Notes: generated by a model not told the origin, from the sequence alone. A stretch of 64,000 nt of DNA from Ideonella alba (GCF_018069875.1 NZ_JAGQDF010000002.1:434001-498000); one strand, 5' to 3'; shown: positions 10,388 through 20,975, counted from the stretch's first letter. Numbers and translations: made by a program.

Positions 10388-12037
10388 GTGAGCACGCCCA
10401 CCCCTGCCCTCGTCACGCAGCGCGCCGCACAGCGCCTGCCGCGCGTGCCGCTGCTGCTGCTGTGCGCGGCCTATGTGCTGCCCGGCGTGTTCGGCCGCGA
10501 CCCCTGGCGCAACGCCGATCTGTCCGCTTTCAGCATCATGCTGGGCATGGCCGAAGGCCGGCTGTCCTGGCTGGCGCCGACCCCGGTGGGCGGCATGGCC
10601 GACGCCGCGCTGCTGCCGCACTGGCTGGGCGCGCTGGCCATCCAGGCCCTGGGCGGCTGGCTGGGGCCTGCGCTGGCGGCACGGCTGCCCTTTGCACTGC
10701 TGCTGGCGGCCACGCTGGCCCTGGTCTGGTACGCCACCTATTACCTGGCCCGCACCGAGGCCGCGCAGCCGGTGGCCTTCGCCTTCGGTGGCGAGGCCGA
10801 GCCGCGCGACTACGCCCGGGCGCTGGCCGATGGCGCGCTGCTGGCGCTGATTGCCTGCCTGGGCCTGCTGCAGCTGGGCCACGAGACCACGCCCGAGCTG
10901 GCCCAGCTCAGCGAGGTGGCGCTGCTGCTGTTCGCGCTGGCCGTGGCCACCACGCGGCCACTGCTGGGCCGGCTGCTGGCGCCACTGGCGCTGGTGGCGC
11001 TGGCCTCCAGCGGCGCTCCGGCCATCGCCACGCTGATGGGCCTGGTGGCGCTGGTCACCAGCGCGCGCAGCCGCTTCGAGGGCGTGCGCGCCCTGCTGCC
11101 CTGGCTGGCGATGGGCGCCGCGGCCTCGGCCGCGCTGGCCTTGCTGCTGCACACCTGGCACTGGCGCATCGTGCGCCCGGACAGCCTGGCCGACCTGTGG
11201 GCCCTGGTGCGTCTGCCCGGCTGGTTCCTGTGGCCGGCCTGGCCGCTGGCGCTGTGGACGCTGTGGCGCTGGCGAGGGCACCTGCAGTCACGCCACATCG
11301 CGGTGCCGCTGGGCTGCGCGCTGGTGGCGCTGCTGGCGATGGCAGCCATGGACGGCAACGACCGCGTGCTGTTGCTGGCGCTGCCTGGCGTGGCGGTGCT
11401 GGCGGCCTTCGCGCTGCCGACGCTGGACCGCGGCGCCAGCGCGGCGATCGATTGGTTCTCGGTGTTCTTCTTCACCGGCGCGGCCATCGTGGGTTGGGTG
11501 GTCTATGCCTCGATGCACTGGGGCGTGCCGGCCAAACCGCTGGCCAACATCCAGCGCCTGGCGCCGGGCTTCGTGCCGCAGTTCTCATGGCTGGCGCTGC
11601 TGGCGGCGGTGCTGGGCACGCTGGCCTGGCTGTGGCTGGTGCGCTGGCGCACCGCCCGCCACCGCGATCCGCTGTGGAAGAGCCTGGTGCTGCCGGCCAG
11701 TGGCGTGGCGCTGGCCTGGCTGCTGTCGATGACGCTGTGGCTGCCGGCGCTGGACTACGCACGCAGCCTGCGGCCGCTGGTTCAGCAGATCACCGAGATC
11801 GTGCCGGCCGGCCAATGCCTGCTGGCGCCCGGCCTGCCGCGCACCCAGGTGGCGGCGCTGGAGGTGTTTGGCCGCTACCGGGTGGATGCGCGCACCGATG
11901 GCCCGTGCGATGCCATGGTGCTGCAGGGGCGTCGGCCCGGCGTCGCCCCGGCGATCGACGGCTGGCGCCTGGTGGCCACACTGCGGCGCCCTACCGACCG
12001 CCAGGAACAGACCTGGGTCCTGCGCCGCGAGCGCTGA
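10388..12037 (+). CDS. Polytopic membrane protein, GT-C / ArnT-like glycosyltransferase family
   Basis: About 549 residues with 10-12 predicted membrane helices. Near residue 38 it has GRDPWRNAD after the first helix. This acidic motif in the first periplasmic loop is typical of GT-C enzymes such as ArnT and PMT, which move sugars from lipid-linked donors. A small soluble domain forms the C-terminus (ALEVFGRYRVDARTDGPCDAM). I chose the GTG at 10388 because the frame upstream overlaps rpmE2 and its terminator. The acceptor and donor are unknown. It converges with phoR with only 3 nt between the stops. Confidence 0.6.
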   Translation: MSTPTPALVTQRAAQRLPRVPLLLLCAAYVLPGVFGRDPWRNADLSAFSIMLGMAEGRLSWLAPTPVGGMADAALLPHWLGALAIQALGGWLGPALAARLPFALLLAATLALVWYATYYLARTEAAQPVAFAFGGEAEPRDYARALADGALLALIACLGLLQLGHETTPELAQLSEVALLLFALAVATTRPLLGRLLAPLALVALASSGAPAIATLMGLVALVTSARSRFEGVRALLPWLAMGAAASAALALLLHTWHWRIVRPDSLADLWALVRLPGWFLWPAWPLALWTLWRWRGHLQSRHIAVPLGCALVALLAMAAMDGNDRVLLLALPGVAVLAAFALPTLDRGASAAIDWFSVFFFTGAAIVGWVVYASMHWGVPAKPLANIQRLAPGFVPQFSWLALLAAVLGTLAWLWLVRWRTARHRDPLWKSLVLPASGVALAWLLSMTLWLPALDYARSLRPLVQQITEIVPAGQCLLAPGLPRTQVAALEVFGRYRVDARTDGPCDAMVLQGRRPGVAPAIDGWRLVATLRRPTDRQEQTWVLRRER

Positions 12038-12040
12038 TCC

Positions 12041-13366
12041 TCAGGCCGGGGTCACGGCCGCGGCGCGCACCCGCGAGGGCGGCAGGCGCAAGGTGAAGCG
12101 CGAGCCCTGGCCCACCGCGCTCTCGATCAGCAGCTCGCCGCCGTGGCGCTGCGCCACATGCTTGACGATGGCCAGCCCCAGGCCGGTGCCGCCGGTGTCG
12201 CGCGAGCGGCTACCGTCCACGCGGTAGAAGCGCTCGGCCAGCCGCGGCAGGTGCTCGGGGGCGATGCCGGGCCCGGTGTCAACCACGCTGAGCTCGCCCG
12301 AGCCGTCGTCACCGCGACGCGCGATGATCTGGATGCGGCCCCCCTCGGGGGTGTAGCGCACCGCATTGAAGGCCAGGTTGCCCAGCGCGCTGGACAACTC
12401 GGATTCCTGCCCGGCCAGTGCCTCCAGGGCGCCGGTGTCGACGATCAGCTCGTGGCGCCCCGCCGACAGGGCCCGCACTTCCTGCTCCACCACCTGGGTC
12501 AGACGGGCCACCGGGCACCACTGGTCAGCGGGCGGCCGGGCGCTGCCCTCCAGGCGCGCCAGCGTCAGCAGGTCGCCCACCAGCGCCTGCATGCGCTTGG
12601 CCTGCTGGCCCATCAGGCTCAGCACGCGCTGGCGCTCGACCTCGGTCAGCGGCAGCGTGGCCATGGTCTCGACGAAGCCGGCCAGCACCGTCAACGGCGT
12701 GCGGATCTCATGCGAGACATTGGCGACGAAATCGCGCTTGGTGGCATCCACCCGCTCGCGCTCGGTGATGTCCTGCGTCAGCAGCAGGCGCTTGCCCTGG
12801 CCATAGGGCCGCACCAGCACCGCCAGCAGGCCCTTTCCCTGCGCACCGGGAATCTGCACCGGCTGCTCGAACTGGCGCGCCTGCAGATGCGCCACGAAAG
12901 CCGGCGCGCGAACCAGGTGGGTGACATGCTGGCGCTGGTCGCGCAGCGGGTCCAGCCCCAGGTGGGCGGCAGCCATCTGGTTCATCCACTCGATCTGGTC
13001 GGCCGCATCCAGCAGCAGCACGCCGTTGGGCGACGCGTCGATGGCCTCCAGCATCTGGGCGAGCTGCTCGCGCTCGGCCGACAGCGCCCGCTCGCGCAGG
13101 CGCAGCGCCCGCTCGACGCGCACACCGGCCTCGCCCCAGAAGCCCACCAGGGGCGGTGCGCCGTCGTGCATCTCACTGCTGAGCCAGGTCAGCAGGCGGT
13201 CGCCGCGCAGGCCGTCGACCAGCGCCACCAGCGCGGCCGCCGCCCCGGCGCCCAGCATCGCACCCAGCCGGCCATGTCCCCAGGCCTCGCCCAGCCAGCC
13301 TCCCAGTCCGGCGCCCAGCGCCGCGAACAGCAGCGCCAGCGCGGTGCGTGGCAGCAACCAGAACAT
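12041..13366 (-). CDS. phoR: Phosphate regulon sensor histidine kinase PhoR
   Basis: A 441-residue inner-membrane kinase. It has two short hydrophobic stretches at the N-terminus, a charged linker, a PAS-like domain (LLLDAADQIEWMN), the HisKA box FVANVSHEIRTPLTV with the phospho-acceptor His, and the ATPase boxes N (LGNLAFNAVRY), G1 (VVDTGPGI) and G2 (GGTGLGLAIVKH). It phosphorylates PhoB when the Pst transporter and PhoU report low phosphate. It is the last gene of the pstSCAB-phoU-phoB-phoR run, 16 nt after phoB. Confidence 0.93.
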   Translation of the reverse strand: MFWLLPRTALALLFAALGAGLGGWLGEAWGHGRLGAMLGAGAAAALVALVDGLRGDRLLTWLSSEMHDGAPPLVGFWGEAGVRVERALRLRERALSAEREQLAQMLEAIDASPNGVLLLDAADQIEWMNQMAAAHLGLDPLRDQRQHVTHLVRAPAFVAHLQARQFEQPVQIPGAQGKGLLAVLVRPYGQGKRLLLTQDITERERVDATKRDFVANVSHEIRTPLTVLAGFVETMATLPLTEVERQRVLSLMGQQAKRMQALVGDLLTLARLEGSARPPADQWCPVARLTQVVEQEVRALSAGRHELIVDTGALEALAGQESELSSALGNLAFNAVRYTPEGGRIQIIARRGDDGSGELSVVDTGPGIAPEHLPRLAERFYRVDGSRSRDTGGTGLGLAIVKHVAQRHGGELLIESAVGQGSRFTLRLPPSRVRAAAVTPA

Positions 13367-13382
13367 GCGCGCCGCAACCCCC

Positions 13383-14090
13383 TCAGGCCGACGGCAGGGC
13401 GACCTGCCGCGTCATGCGGTAGCCGGCGCCGCGCACCGTCTCGATCATCTGCGCGCATTGCGCCGGCTGCAGCGCCTCGCGCAGGCGCTTGACGTGCACA
13501 TCGACCGTGCGTTCCTCGATGAAGACGTGGTCGCCCCAGACCCGGTCCAGCAGCTGGGCGCGGCTGTGCACACGCTCGGGGTGGGTCATGAAGAAGTGCA
13601 GCAGGCGGAACTCGGTGGGACCCAGCTTGAGCTCGACGCCGGCACGGCTGACGCGGTGGGTGGCCGGGTCCAGCGTCAGCCCGCCCAGTTCCACCGCGGT
13701 GTCCAGCGCCTCGGGCAGGCGGCGGCGGAGCAGCGCGCGGATGCGCGCCAGCAGCTCCTGCGTGGAGAAGGGCTTGGTCAGGTAGTCGTCGGCGCCGGCA
13801 TCCAGGCCGGCCACCTTGTCGGTTTCCTCGGCGCGCGCGGTCAGCATGATGATCGGCAGGCCGCGCGTGCGCTCGTCGGCGCGCCAGCGGCGCGCCAGCG
13901 CCACGCCGGACTGGCCCGGCAGCATCCAGTCGAGCAGCACCAGGTCGGGCAGCACGGCATCGACCGCGGCCTGGGCCTGCTCGGCGGTCTCGGCCAGCGT
14001 GACCTCGAAGCCGGCATGGCGCAGGTTCAGCGCGATCAGCTCGGCAATCGCGATCTCGTCCTCGACGACCAGGATCGTGGTCATGGCCAT
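13383..14090 (-). CDS. phoB: Phosphate regulon response regulator PhoB
   Basis: A 235-residue OmpR-family regulator. The receiver domain has the phospho-accepting Asp in LVLLDWMLPG, the Thr/Ser switch in MLTARAEE and the Lys in YLTKPFS. The C-terminal winged helix (LGPTEFRLLHFFMTHPERVHSR, then VHVKRLREAL) binds Pho boxes. Candidate boxes are visible upstream of pstS in this window, which suggests that the operon is autoregulated. It starts 2 nt downstream of the phoU stop. Confidence 0.95.
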   Translation of the reverse strand: MAMTTILVVEDEIAIAELIALNLRHAGFEVTLAETAEQAQAAVDAVLPDLVLLDWMLPGQSGVALARRWRADERTRGLPIIMLTARAEETDKVAGLDAGADDYLTKPFSTQELLARIRALLRRRLPEALDTAVELGGLTLDPATHRVSRAGVELKLGPTEFRLLHFFMTHPERVHSRAQLLDRVWGDHVFIEERTVDVHVKRLREALQPAQCAQMIETVRGAGYRMTRQVALPSA

Positions 14091-14092
14091 CC

Positions 14093-14809
14093 TCAGTTGC
14101 GCTGCAGGGCGACCGAGGCCACGGTCTCGACCGGGTTGTGCCGCACGTCCGTGCCCTTGACGATGTAGATGATCTGCTCGGCCAGGTTCTTGGCGTGGTC
14201 GCCCACGCGCTCGATCGCCTTGGCGACGAACACCAGGTCGATGCTGGCCGAGATGGTGCGCGGATCTTCCATCATGTAGGTGATCAGCTTGCGCATCAGG
14301 CCGTCGAACTCCTGGTCGATCTGGTTGTCCTGCTTGATGACCTCCAGCGCCTGCACCGTGTCCAGACGGGCGAAGGCGTCGAGGGCCTTGCGCAGCGAGG
14401 CCACGGCCAGCTCCGACTCGAAGGAGACATCGCTGACCGGCAGCTTCATGCGGCTGAAGACGCCGGTGTTGATCAGGCGCTGCACGGTGCGGGCAATGCG
14501 CGCGGCCTCGTCACCCACGCGCTCCAGGTTGCCGATGGTCTTGCTGATCGCGATCAGCAGGCGCAGGTCACGGGCGGTGGGCTGGCGGCGGGCGATGATG
14601 GCCGAGAGGTCGGCGTCGATCTCGACCTCCAGCTGGTTCACCCGCTCCTCCATCTTCAGGACCTGGGTCGCGGTCTCGGCGCTGTAGTGGACCAGCGCGT
14701 AGATGGCCTGGGCCACCTGGGCCTCGACCAGGCCGCCCATTTCCAGCACACGGGTGGAGACGCCGCTGAGTTCGGCGTCGAACTGGGTCGACAGGTGCTT
14801 GTCGCTCAT
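14093..14809 (-). CDS. phoU: Phosphate signalling protein PhoU
   Basis: A 238-residue helical protein built of two repeated three-helix bundles. Its metal-binding acidic segments (VGDEAARIARTV in the first repeat, IERVGDHAKNLAEQ in the second) are intact. PhoU bridges the Pst transporter and PhoR and shuts off the Pho response when phosphate is plentiful. It lies between pstB and phoB on the same strand, the usual order, and is full length. Confidence 0.95.
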   Translation of the reverse strand: MSDKHLSTQFDAELSGVSTRVLEMGGLVEAQVAQAIYALVHYSAETATQVLKMEERVNQLEVEIDADLSAIIARRQPTARDLRLLIAISKTIGNLERVGDEAARIARTVQRLINTGVFSRMKLPVSDVSFESELAVASLRKALDAFARLDTVQALEVIKQDNQIDQEFDGLMRKLITYMMEDPRTISASIDLVFVAKAIERVGDHAKNLAEQIIYIVKGTDVRHNPVETVASVALQRN

Positions 14810-14828
14810 GGAAATGTCTCCTGCACGC

Positions 14829-15620
14829 TCAGCCGAAACGGCCGGTGATGTAGTCCTCGGTCTCGCGCTTGGTCGGCTTCATGAACAGGTCGCGGGTGGG
14901 TCCGAACTCGACCAGGTCGCCCAGGTACATGTAGGCGGTGTAGTCGGAGACGCGCGCGGCCTGCTGCATGTTGTGGGTGACGATGACCACGGTGTAGTCG
15001 TCACGCAGCTCGTGGATCAGCTCCTCGACCTTGCCGGTGCTGATCGGGTCGAGTGCCGAGCAGGGCTCGTCGAGCAGCAGCACCTCGGGCTTGATCGCGA
15101 TGCCGCGGGCGATGCACAGGCGCTGCTGCTGACCACCCGACAGGCCGGAGCCGCTCTGGCCCAGCTTGTCCTTGACCTCGGTCCATAGTGCGGCCTTCTT
15201 CAGCGCCCACTCCACCCGCTCGTCCATCTCGACGCGCGAGAGGTTCTCGAACAGGCGCACGCCGAAGGCGATGTTGTCGTAGATCGACATCGGGAAGGGC
15301 GTGGGCTTCTGGAAGACCATGCCCACCTTGGCGCGGATCAGCGAGACGTCCAGGCGCTTGTCCAGCACGTCCTCGCCATCGACCAGGATCTGGCCGGTGG
15401 CACGCTGCTCGGGGTAGAGCTCGAACATGCGGTTGAAGGTGCGCAGCAGCGTCGACTTGCCGCAGCCCGACGGACCGATGAAGGCGGTCACCTTCTTCTC
15501 GGGCAGGTCGAGGTTGATGTGCTTGAGCGCGTGGAAGGCGCCGTAGTAGAAGTTCAGGTCACGTACCGTGATCTTGGCCTTCTCGGTCACGGGCAGATTG
15601 ACTTTGGCGTCCATGGACAT
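14829..15620 (-). CDS. pstB: Phosphate ABC transporter ATP-binding protein
   Basis: A 263-residue ATPase of the high-affinity phosphate importer. Walker A is GPSGCGKST, the signature is LSGGQQQR, Walker B is [13 protein letters not shown] and the switch His is in VTHNMQQA. The frame is open far upstream inside pstA, but homologues begin close to [13 protein letters not shown] 15620 has GGAG just upstream and ATG 15614 is an alternative two codons in. It is 11 nt from the pstA stop. Confidence 0.95.
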   Translation of the reverse strand: MSMDAKVNLPVTEKAKITVRDLNFYYGAFHALKHINLDLPEKKVTAFIGPSGCGKSTLLRTFNRMFELYPEQRATGQILVDGEDVLDKRLDVSLIRAKVGMVFQKPTPFPMSIYDNIAFGVRLFENLSRVEMDERVEWALKKAALWTEVKDKLGQSGSGLSGGQQQRLCIARGIAIKPEVLLLDEPCSALDPISTGKVEELIHELRDDYTVVIVTHNMQQAARVSDYTAYMYLGDLVEFGPTRDLFMKPTKRETEDYITGRFG

Positions 15621-15631
15621 GGGCTCCAGGT

Positions 15632-16501
15632 TCAGTACTTGTTGCGCAGGAAGACCCGCGCCAGGATGTTCAGCGCCAGCACGCCCAGCGTGATCAGGAA
15701 CACGCCGGCCCAGGCCAGCTGTTGCCAGTTCTCGTAGGGGCTCATCGCGAACTTGAAGATCGTCACCGGCAGGCTGGCCGTGGGCTCGGACAGGCTGGGC
15801 GTCCAGAACTGGTTGGACAGCGCGGTGAACAGCAGCGGCGCGGTCTCGCCCGAGATGCGGGCGATGGCCAGCAGCACGCCGGTCAGCACACCGGCCCGCA
15901 CGCTCTTCAGCGTGATCGAGCTGATCACCTTCCACTTGGGGGTGCCCAGCGCATAGGCGGCCTCGCGCATCGCATGCGGCACCAGGTTCAGCATGTTCTC
16001 GGTCTGACGGATCACCACCGGGATGACGATCAGCGCCAGCGCCAGCACGCCGGCCCAGCCCGAGAAGGTCTTCATCCGCGCCACCACGGTGGCGTAGATG
16101 AACAGGCCGATGACGATGGACGGCGCCGACAGCAGGATGTCGTTGATGAACTGGGTGGTGCGGCCCAGCCAGCTGCGCTGGCCGTACTCGGCCAGGTAGA
16201 TGCCCGCCATCACGCCGATCGGGGTGCCGATCAACGTGGCCAGCGTGACCATCAGCAGCGAGCCGTAGATGGCGTTGGCCAGACCGCCCACGGCTTCCTG
16301 AGGCGGCGGCGTCATCTCGGTGAAGACCTGCAGCGACAGGCCGCCCCAGCCCAGGCGGACCGTCTCGTAGAGGATCCACATCAGCCAGAACACGCCGAAG
16401 GCCATGGCGGCCAGCGACAGCGCCAGCGCCACCGTGTTGGTGCGGCCGCGGCGGCGGTGGCGCGCCTGGCGCGCCGGGTCGAGTGAGGTCAGGCGGCTCA
16501 T
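15632..16501 (-). CDS. pstA: Phosphate ABC transporter permease PstA
   Basis: A 289-residue inner-membrane permease. A basic N-terminus is followed by about six membrane helices and the cytoplasmic EAA-type loop ([17 protein letters not shown]). It forms the channel with PstC. The start overlaps the pstC stop by 4 nt, pointing to coupled translation. Confidence 0.94.
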   Translation of the reverse strand: MSRLTSLDPARQARHRRRGRTNTVALALSLAAMAFGVFWLMWILYETVRLGWGGLSLQVFTEMTPPPQEAVGGLANAIYGSLLMVTLATLIGTPIGVMAGIYLAEYGQRSWLGRTTQFINDILLSAPSIVIGLFIYATVVARMKTFSGWAGVLALALIVIPVVIRQTENMLNLVPHAMREAAYALGTPKWKVISSITLKSVRAGVLTGVLLAIARISGETAPLLFTALSNQFWTPSLSEPTASLPVTIFKFAMSPYENWQQLAWAGVFLITLGVLALNILARVFLRNKY

Positions 16502-17529
16502 GCGCGGCTCCCTTCACCCTTGCGCAGCTGGGCCAGCAGCAGCTTGGACAGCGCCAGCACGACGAAGGTGATGAAGAACAGGATCAGGCCCAGGTAGATC
16601 AGCGAGGCCTGGTGCAGGCCTTCGCCAGCCTCGGCGAACTCGTTGGCCAGGGCCGAGGTGATGCTGTTGGCGGCCTCGAACAGCGAGACCGAGTTGAGCT
16701 GGTTCATGTTGCCGATCACGAAGGTCACGGCCATGGTCTCGCCCAGCGCGCGCCCCAGGCCCAGCATGATGCCGCCGACCACGCCGGCCTTGGTGTAGGG
16801 CAGCACGATGTTCCAGACCACCTCCCAGGTGGTCGAGCCCAGGCCATAGGCGGACTCCTTGAGCATCGGCGGCGTCACCTCGAACACATCGCGCATGACC
16901 GAGGCGATGTAGGGAATCACCATGATCGCCAGGATGATCCCGGCCGACAGCAGGCCGATGCCCACCGGCGGGCCCGAGACCAGCGCGCCGAGCACCGGCA
17001 CGCCCTTGAAGGCAGCCTGCAGCGGCTGCTGCACATAGGTGGCCAGCAGCGGCCCGAAGACCATCAGGCCCCACATGCCATAGACGATGGACGGCACCGC
17101 CGCCAGCAGCTCGATCGCCGTGCCCAGCGGGCGCTTGAGCCACTGCGGCGACAGCTCGGTCAGGAACAGCGCAATGCCGAAGCTGACCGGCACCGCGATG
17201 ACCAGCGCGATCAGCGAGGTCATCAGCGTGCCGTAGATCATCACCAGGCCGCCGAAACGCTCGGCCGCCGGATCCCAGTCGCTGCTCCACAGGAAGCCCA
17301 GACCGTACTCGCGGATCGCCGACATCGCGCCGATCACCAGCGAGCCCAGGATGGCCACCAGCAGGCCCAGGGTCAGCCAGGCGGCTGAATGGGCGGCGAT
17401 GGCAAACAGGCGATCAGCCCACGGCGCGCGTGCGCGGCGGGGCTGCGGGGCGCCAGTGGGGGTGCTGCGGGTCATCGGGCGCTGGCCGAGCTTGTCTGCA
17501 TCGGCGGGAAGGGTGGCACTCACCTGCAT
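16498..17529 (-). CDS. pstC: Phosphate ABC transporter permease PstC
   Basis: A 343-residue permease with a long cytoplasmic N-terminal tail (about 40 residues rich in Pro and Arg), then six membrane helices. The PstC-specific [10 protein letters not shown] stretch and the EAA loop ([17 protein letters not shown]) are present. ATG 17529 has GAGGAG directly upstream. Met 19 is a possible later start. It lies 46 nt downstream of pstS in the operon. Confidence 0.94.
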   Translation of the reverse strand: MQVSATLPADADKLGQRPMTRSTPTGAPQPRRARAPWADRLFAIAAHSAAWLTLGLLVAILGSLVIGAMSAIREYGLGFLWSSDWDPAAERFGGLVMIYGTLMTSLIALVIAVPVSFGIALFLTELSPQWLKRPLGTAIELLAAVPSIVYGMWGLMVFGPLLATYVQQPLQAAFKGVPVLGALVSGPPVGIGLLSAGIILAIMVIPYIASVMRDVFEVTPPMLKESAYGLGSTTWEVVWNIVLPYTKAGVVGGIMLGLGRALGETMAVTFVIGNMNQLNSVSLFEAANSITSALANEFAEAGEGLHQASLIYLGLILFFITFVVLALSKLLLAQLRKGEGSRA

Positions 17530-17575
17530 TCTCCTCGCTCCGGCGCCGCCGTGCGGCCGCGCCGGAGAGTGGCGA

Positions 17576-18607
17576 TCACTTGCCCAGGACGGGCTTGCCG
17601 GCGGTGTCGGCCACCGTCGCCCACTGCTTGCGCACCAGCGCCTTCACGGCGTCGGGCAGCGGCACGTATTCCAGGTCGACGGCCAGCTTGTCGCCGCTGC
17701 CGTAGGCCCAGTCGAAGAACTTCAGCGCCGCAGCACCCTGATCCGGCTTGGCCTGGGCCTTGTGCATCAGGATGAAGGTGGCGCCGGTCAGCGGCCAGCT
17801 GTCCTTGCCCGGCTGCTCGGTGAGGATCTGGTAGAAGGTCTTGGACCAGTCGGCACCGGCCGCCGCGGCCTTGAAGTTCAGGTCGTCGGGGGCGACGTAC
17901 TGACCGTCCTTGTTCTTCATGAGCACATGGGTCATCTTGTTCTGCTTGGCGTAGGCGTACTCGACGTAGCCGATCGCGCCCGGCAGGCGCTGCACGTAGG
18001 CCGACACGCCCTCGTTGCCCTTGCCGCCGGCGCCGGTGGGCCAGTTGACCGCGGTGCCCTCACCCACCTTGGCCTTCCACTCGGCGTTCACCTTGGAGAG
18101 GTAGTTGGTGAAAATGAAGCTGGTGCCCGAACCATCGGCGCGGCGCACCACGGCGATCGTCTGGTCGGGCAGGGCCACGCCCGGGTTCAGTGCGGCGATG
18201 GCCGCATCGTTCCACTGGGTGATCTTGCCCAGGTAGATGTCGCCCAGCACCTGGCCATTGAGCTTCAGCTGGCCCGGCTGGATGCCCTTGACGTTGATCA
18301 CCGGCACCACGCCGCCGATCACCGTGGGGAACTGGACCAGGCCGTCGGCAGCCAGCTCTTCATCCTTCAGCGGCATGTCCGAGGCGCCGAAGTCGACCGT
18401 CTTGGCCTTGATCTGCTTGATGCCGGCGCCCGAACCCACCGACTGGTAGTTCACGCGGGCACCGCCGGCCTTGGCGTAGGCATCGGCCCACTTGGCGTAG
18501 ACCGGGGCCGGGAAGGAGGCGCCGGCGCCGGTGATGTCCTGCGCCAGCACCAGGCCGGACGTCGACAGCAGCACACTGGCCAGCGAGACACGAAGGGTAG
18601 ACAGCAT
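17576..18607 (-). CDS. pstS: Periplasmic phosphate-binding protein PstS
   Basis: A 343-residue secreted solute-binding protein. The signal peptide ([22 protein letters not shown]) ends at AQ, and the mature protein begins [17 protein letters not shown]. The phosphate-binding segments GAGASFP, SVGSGAG and RADGSGTSF are all visible. ATG 18607 has AAAGGG upstream, and the longer frame to 18652 has no support. It heads the pst-pho operon, 68 nt downstream of a candidate Pho box. Confidence 0.95.
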   Translation of the reverse strand: MLSTLRVSLASVLLSTSGLVLAQDITGAGASFPAPVYAKWADAYAKAGGARVNYQSVGSGAGIKQIKAKTVDFGASDMPLKDEELAADGLVQFPTVIGGVVPVINVKGIQPGQLKLNGQVLGDIYLGKITQWNDAAIAALNPGVALPDQTIAVVRRADGSGTSFIFTNYLSKVNAEWKAKVGEGTAVNWPTGAGGKGNEGVSAYVQRLPGAIGYVEYAYAKQNKMTHVLMKNKDGQYVAPDDLNFKAAAAGADWSKTFYQILTEQPGKDSWPLTGATFILMHKAQAKPDQGAAALKFFDWAYGSGDKLAVDLEYVPLPDAVKALVRKQWATVADTAGKPVLGK

Positions 18608-18674
18608 GGGAAGCCCTTTCCAGAGGTACACAAGCGCCGGTTCATCCGGCATGCCCGCACTGTAGAAAGGCTCT

Positions 18675-18692
18675 GTGACAGCGTCGTGACAC
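18675..18692 (-). promoter_or_regulatory. Candidate Pho box for the pstS operon
   Basis: Reading towards pstS, GTGTCAC and CTGTCAC lie 11 bp apart with a GACG spacer. This is the direct-repeat geometry of PhoB sites (CTGTCAT with 11-bp period). It ends 68 nt before the pstS start, a plausible place for the -35 region of a PhoB-activated promoter. Confidence 0.65.
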
Positions 18693-18712
18693 GGCTGTCA
18701 CACACGCCATCC

Positions 18713-18741
18713 CGGTCACCGGACTGTCACCCGGCTGTCAT
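18713..18741 (+). promoter_or_regulatory. Second Pho-box-like array in the opposite orientation
   Basis: CGGTCAC, CTGTCAC and CTGTCAT are spaced at exactly 11 bp, on the strand opposite to pstS and just past the glmM stop codon. Only one position deviates from the usual seven-base half-sites. No gene lies downstream in this orientation, so it probably acts as an upstream PhoB platform for pstS, or drives an RNA antisense to glmM. Confidence 0.5.
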
Positions 18742-18752
18742 GACCGCCGAAA

Positions 18753-20093
18753 TCAGCCGGCCTGGGCGGCGGCGGCCAGGCGCTCGGCGGCCTGGCGGGC
18801 CTGCGCGGCGTCCGCCGTCTCGACCATCACCCGCAGCACCGGTTCGGTGCCCGAGGGACGGATCAGCACCCGGCCGGCGTCACCCAGCGCGGCCTTCACC
18901 GCCTCGGTTTCGGCGGCCAGGCGGGCGTTGGACCGCCAATCGGCCCCCTCGGCCAGGCGGACATTGATCATGGTCTGGGGGAACAGTGGCGCGTCGGCCA
19001 ACAGCTCGGGCAGCAACCGGCCGCTGCGCTGCACCGCCTGCAGCACCTGCAGCGCGCTGACGATGCCGTCGCCGGTGCTGTGGCGGTCCAGGGCCAGCAG
19101 GTGGCCCGAGCCTTCGCCGCCGAGGATCCAGCCGCGCAGCGCCAGTTCCTCGAGCACATAGCGGTCGCCCACCTTGGCACGCACCAGCTCGATGCCACGG
19201 CGGCGCAGCGCCAGCTCGACCCCCATGTTGGTCATCAGCGTGCCCACCACGCCGGGCACGGGCTCGCCCTGGGCCAGTCGGTCCAGCACCATCAGGTACA
19301 GCAGTTCGTCGCCGTTGTAGAGGCGACCCTGTCCATCGACCAGTTGCAGGCGGTCGGCGTCGCCATCCAGCGCGATGCCGAAATCCGCGCCACGGGCCTG
19401 CACCTCGGCCTGCAGCGCCTGGGGCGCGGTGGCACCAACGCGGTCATTGATGTTGGTGCCGTTGGGCGACACGCCGATGCTGGTGACCTCGGCCCCCAGC
19501 TCATGGAAGACCGCCGGCGCCACGTGGTAGGCGGCGCCATGCGCGGCATCGACCACCAGCTTCAGGCCGCGCAGCGTCAGGTCACCGCTGACCGTGGTCT
19601 TGCAGAACTCGATGTAGCGGCCCTCGGCATCGGTCAGGCGCCGGGCCTTGCCCAGTTGCGCGGAATCGACCCACTGCGGCGCTTCCTCCAGTGCCAGTTC
19701 GACCGAGCGCTCCCAGTCGTCCGACAACTTCTGGCCGCGCGCCGAGAAGAACTTGATGCCGTTGTCCTGGTAGGGGTTGTGCGAGGCGCTGATCACCACG
19801 CCCAGGTCCAGCCGCAGCGCCCGCGTCAGGTAGGCGACGCCCGGCGTGGGCAGGGGGCCGGTCAGCAGCACATCGACGCCGGCCGAGGCAAAGCCGGCCT
19901 CCAGCGCCGACTCCAGCATGTAGCCCGAGATCCGGGTGTCCTTGCCGATCAGCACGGTGCGCGGACCCTTGGTGCGGCCGGCGCGCAGGACGCGACCCAC
20001 CGCATGGCCCAGGCGCAGCGCGAAGTCGGCCGTGATGGGCGCCTGGCCCACGGTGCCGCGGATGCCATCGGTGCCGAAGTACTGGCGCGACAT
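18753..20093 (-). CDS. glmM: Phosphoglucosamine mutase
   Basis: A 446-residue enzyme converting glucosamine-6-phosphate to glucosamine-1-phosphate for UDP-GlcNAc and cell-wall synthesis. FGTDGIRG is at the N-terminus, the phosphoserine loop is ISASHNP at about residue 100, the Mg-binding loop is DGDADR and the phosphate-binding loop is [12 protein letters not shown]. Length is typical. It follows folP by 39 nt in the conserved ftsH-folP-glmM order. Confidence 0.96.
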   Translation of the reverse strand: MSRQYFGTDGIRGTVGQAPITADFALRLGHAVGRVLRAGRTKGPRTVLIGKDTRISGYMLESALEAGFASAGVDVLLTGPLPTPGVAYLTRALRLDLGVVISASHNPYQDNGIKFFSARGQKLSDDWERSVELALEEAPQWVDSAQLGKARRLTDAEGRYIEFCKTTVSGDLTLRGLKLVVDAAHGAAYHVAPAVFHELGAEVTSIGVSPNGTNINDRVGATAPQALQAEVQARGADFGIALDGDADRLQLVDGQGRLYNGDELLYLMVLDRLAQGEPVPGVVGTLMTNMGVELALRRRGIELVRAKVGDRYVLEELALRGWILGGEGSGHLLALDRHSTGDGIVSALQVLQAVQRSGRLLPELLADAPLFPQTMINVRLAEGADWRSNARLAAETEAVKAALGDAGRVLIRPSGTEPVLRVMVETADAAQARQAAERLAAAAQAG

Positions 20094-20132
20094 GACTCTC
20101 TCTCCTGTGTAGTTCTGCGCTGGACCGGATTG

Positions 20133-20975
20133 TCAGTGGGCCGGCGGACCGCCCAGGCCCGCCGCACACCAGACCTTGACCGCATCGACCGTGGCTGCCA
20201 CATCGTGCACACGCACGATGCGCGCGCCCCGCGCGATCGAGGCCAGTGCCGCGGCCACGCTGGGCACCAGGCGCTCGCCCACCGGCCTGCCGGTCAGCTG
20301 GCCCAGTGTGCCCTTGCGCGACCAGCCCACCAGCAGCGGCGGCCCCAGGTCACACAGCGCGGCCTGGCCTTGCCACAAGGCCAGGTTGTGTTCGAGCGAC
20401 TTGCCAAAGCCGTAGCCAGGATCGAGCATGATGCGGCCGTCGATGATGCCGGCCATGCGTGCTGCATGCAGCCGCTGCGCCAGGAAGTCGCGCACCTCGG
20501 CCACCACGTCGGTGTAGGTCGGGCGCTGCTGCATCGTGTCGGGCTGGCCCTGCATGTGCATCAGGCACAGGCCCACGCTGCCATGCGCCGCCACACGCGC
20601 CAGCGCCCCGGGCAGCTGCAGTGCCCGCACATCGTTGATGATGTCGGCGTCCAGCGACAGCACCGCGTCGATCACTTCCGGGCGACTGGTGTCCACGCTG
20701 ACCGGCACGCCCAGCCGCACGGCCTGGCGCACGACGGGCACCACGCGGGCCAGTTCCTCGGCCAGGCTGGGCGGCTGCGATCCGGGGCGGGTGGACTCGC
20801 CGCCGATGTCCAGGATGTCAGCGCCCTGGGCCAGCAGCCGCTCGCAGTGCGCCAGCGCGGCACGCTCACCGGCGTGGCTGCCACCGTCCGAGAAGGAGTC
20901 AGGGGTGACGTTGACGATGCCCATCACCTGCGGGCGGTCCAGGGCGATCTGGAATCGGGTGGTCTGCCAGAACAT
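20133..20975 (-). CDS. folP: Dihydropteroate synthase
   Basis: A 280-residue TIM-barrel enzyme joining p-aminobenzoate to dihydropterin pyrophosphate in folate synthesis; it is the sulfonamide target. The signature VMGIVNVTPDSFSDGG, the metal/pterin segment DIGGESTRPGS and the C-terminal VRVHDV are intact. The Pro residues near the sulfonamide-contact loop are present (ESTRPGS). It lies between ftsH and glmM on the same strand. Confidence 0.96.
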   Translation of the reverse strand: MFWQTTRFQIALDRPQVMGIVNVTPDSFSDGGSHAGERAALAHCERLLAQGADILDIGGESTRPGSQPPSLAEELARVVPVVRQAVRLGVPVSVDTSRPEVIDAVLSLDADIINDVRALQLPGALARVAAHGSVGLCLMHMQGQPDTMQQRPTYTDVVAEVRDFLAQRLHAARMAGIIDGRIMLDPGYGFGKSLEHNLALWQGQAALCDLGPPLLVGWSRKGTLGQLTGRPVGERLVPSVAAALASIARGARIVRVHDVAATVDAVKVWCAAGLGGPPAH

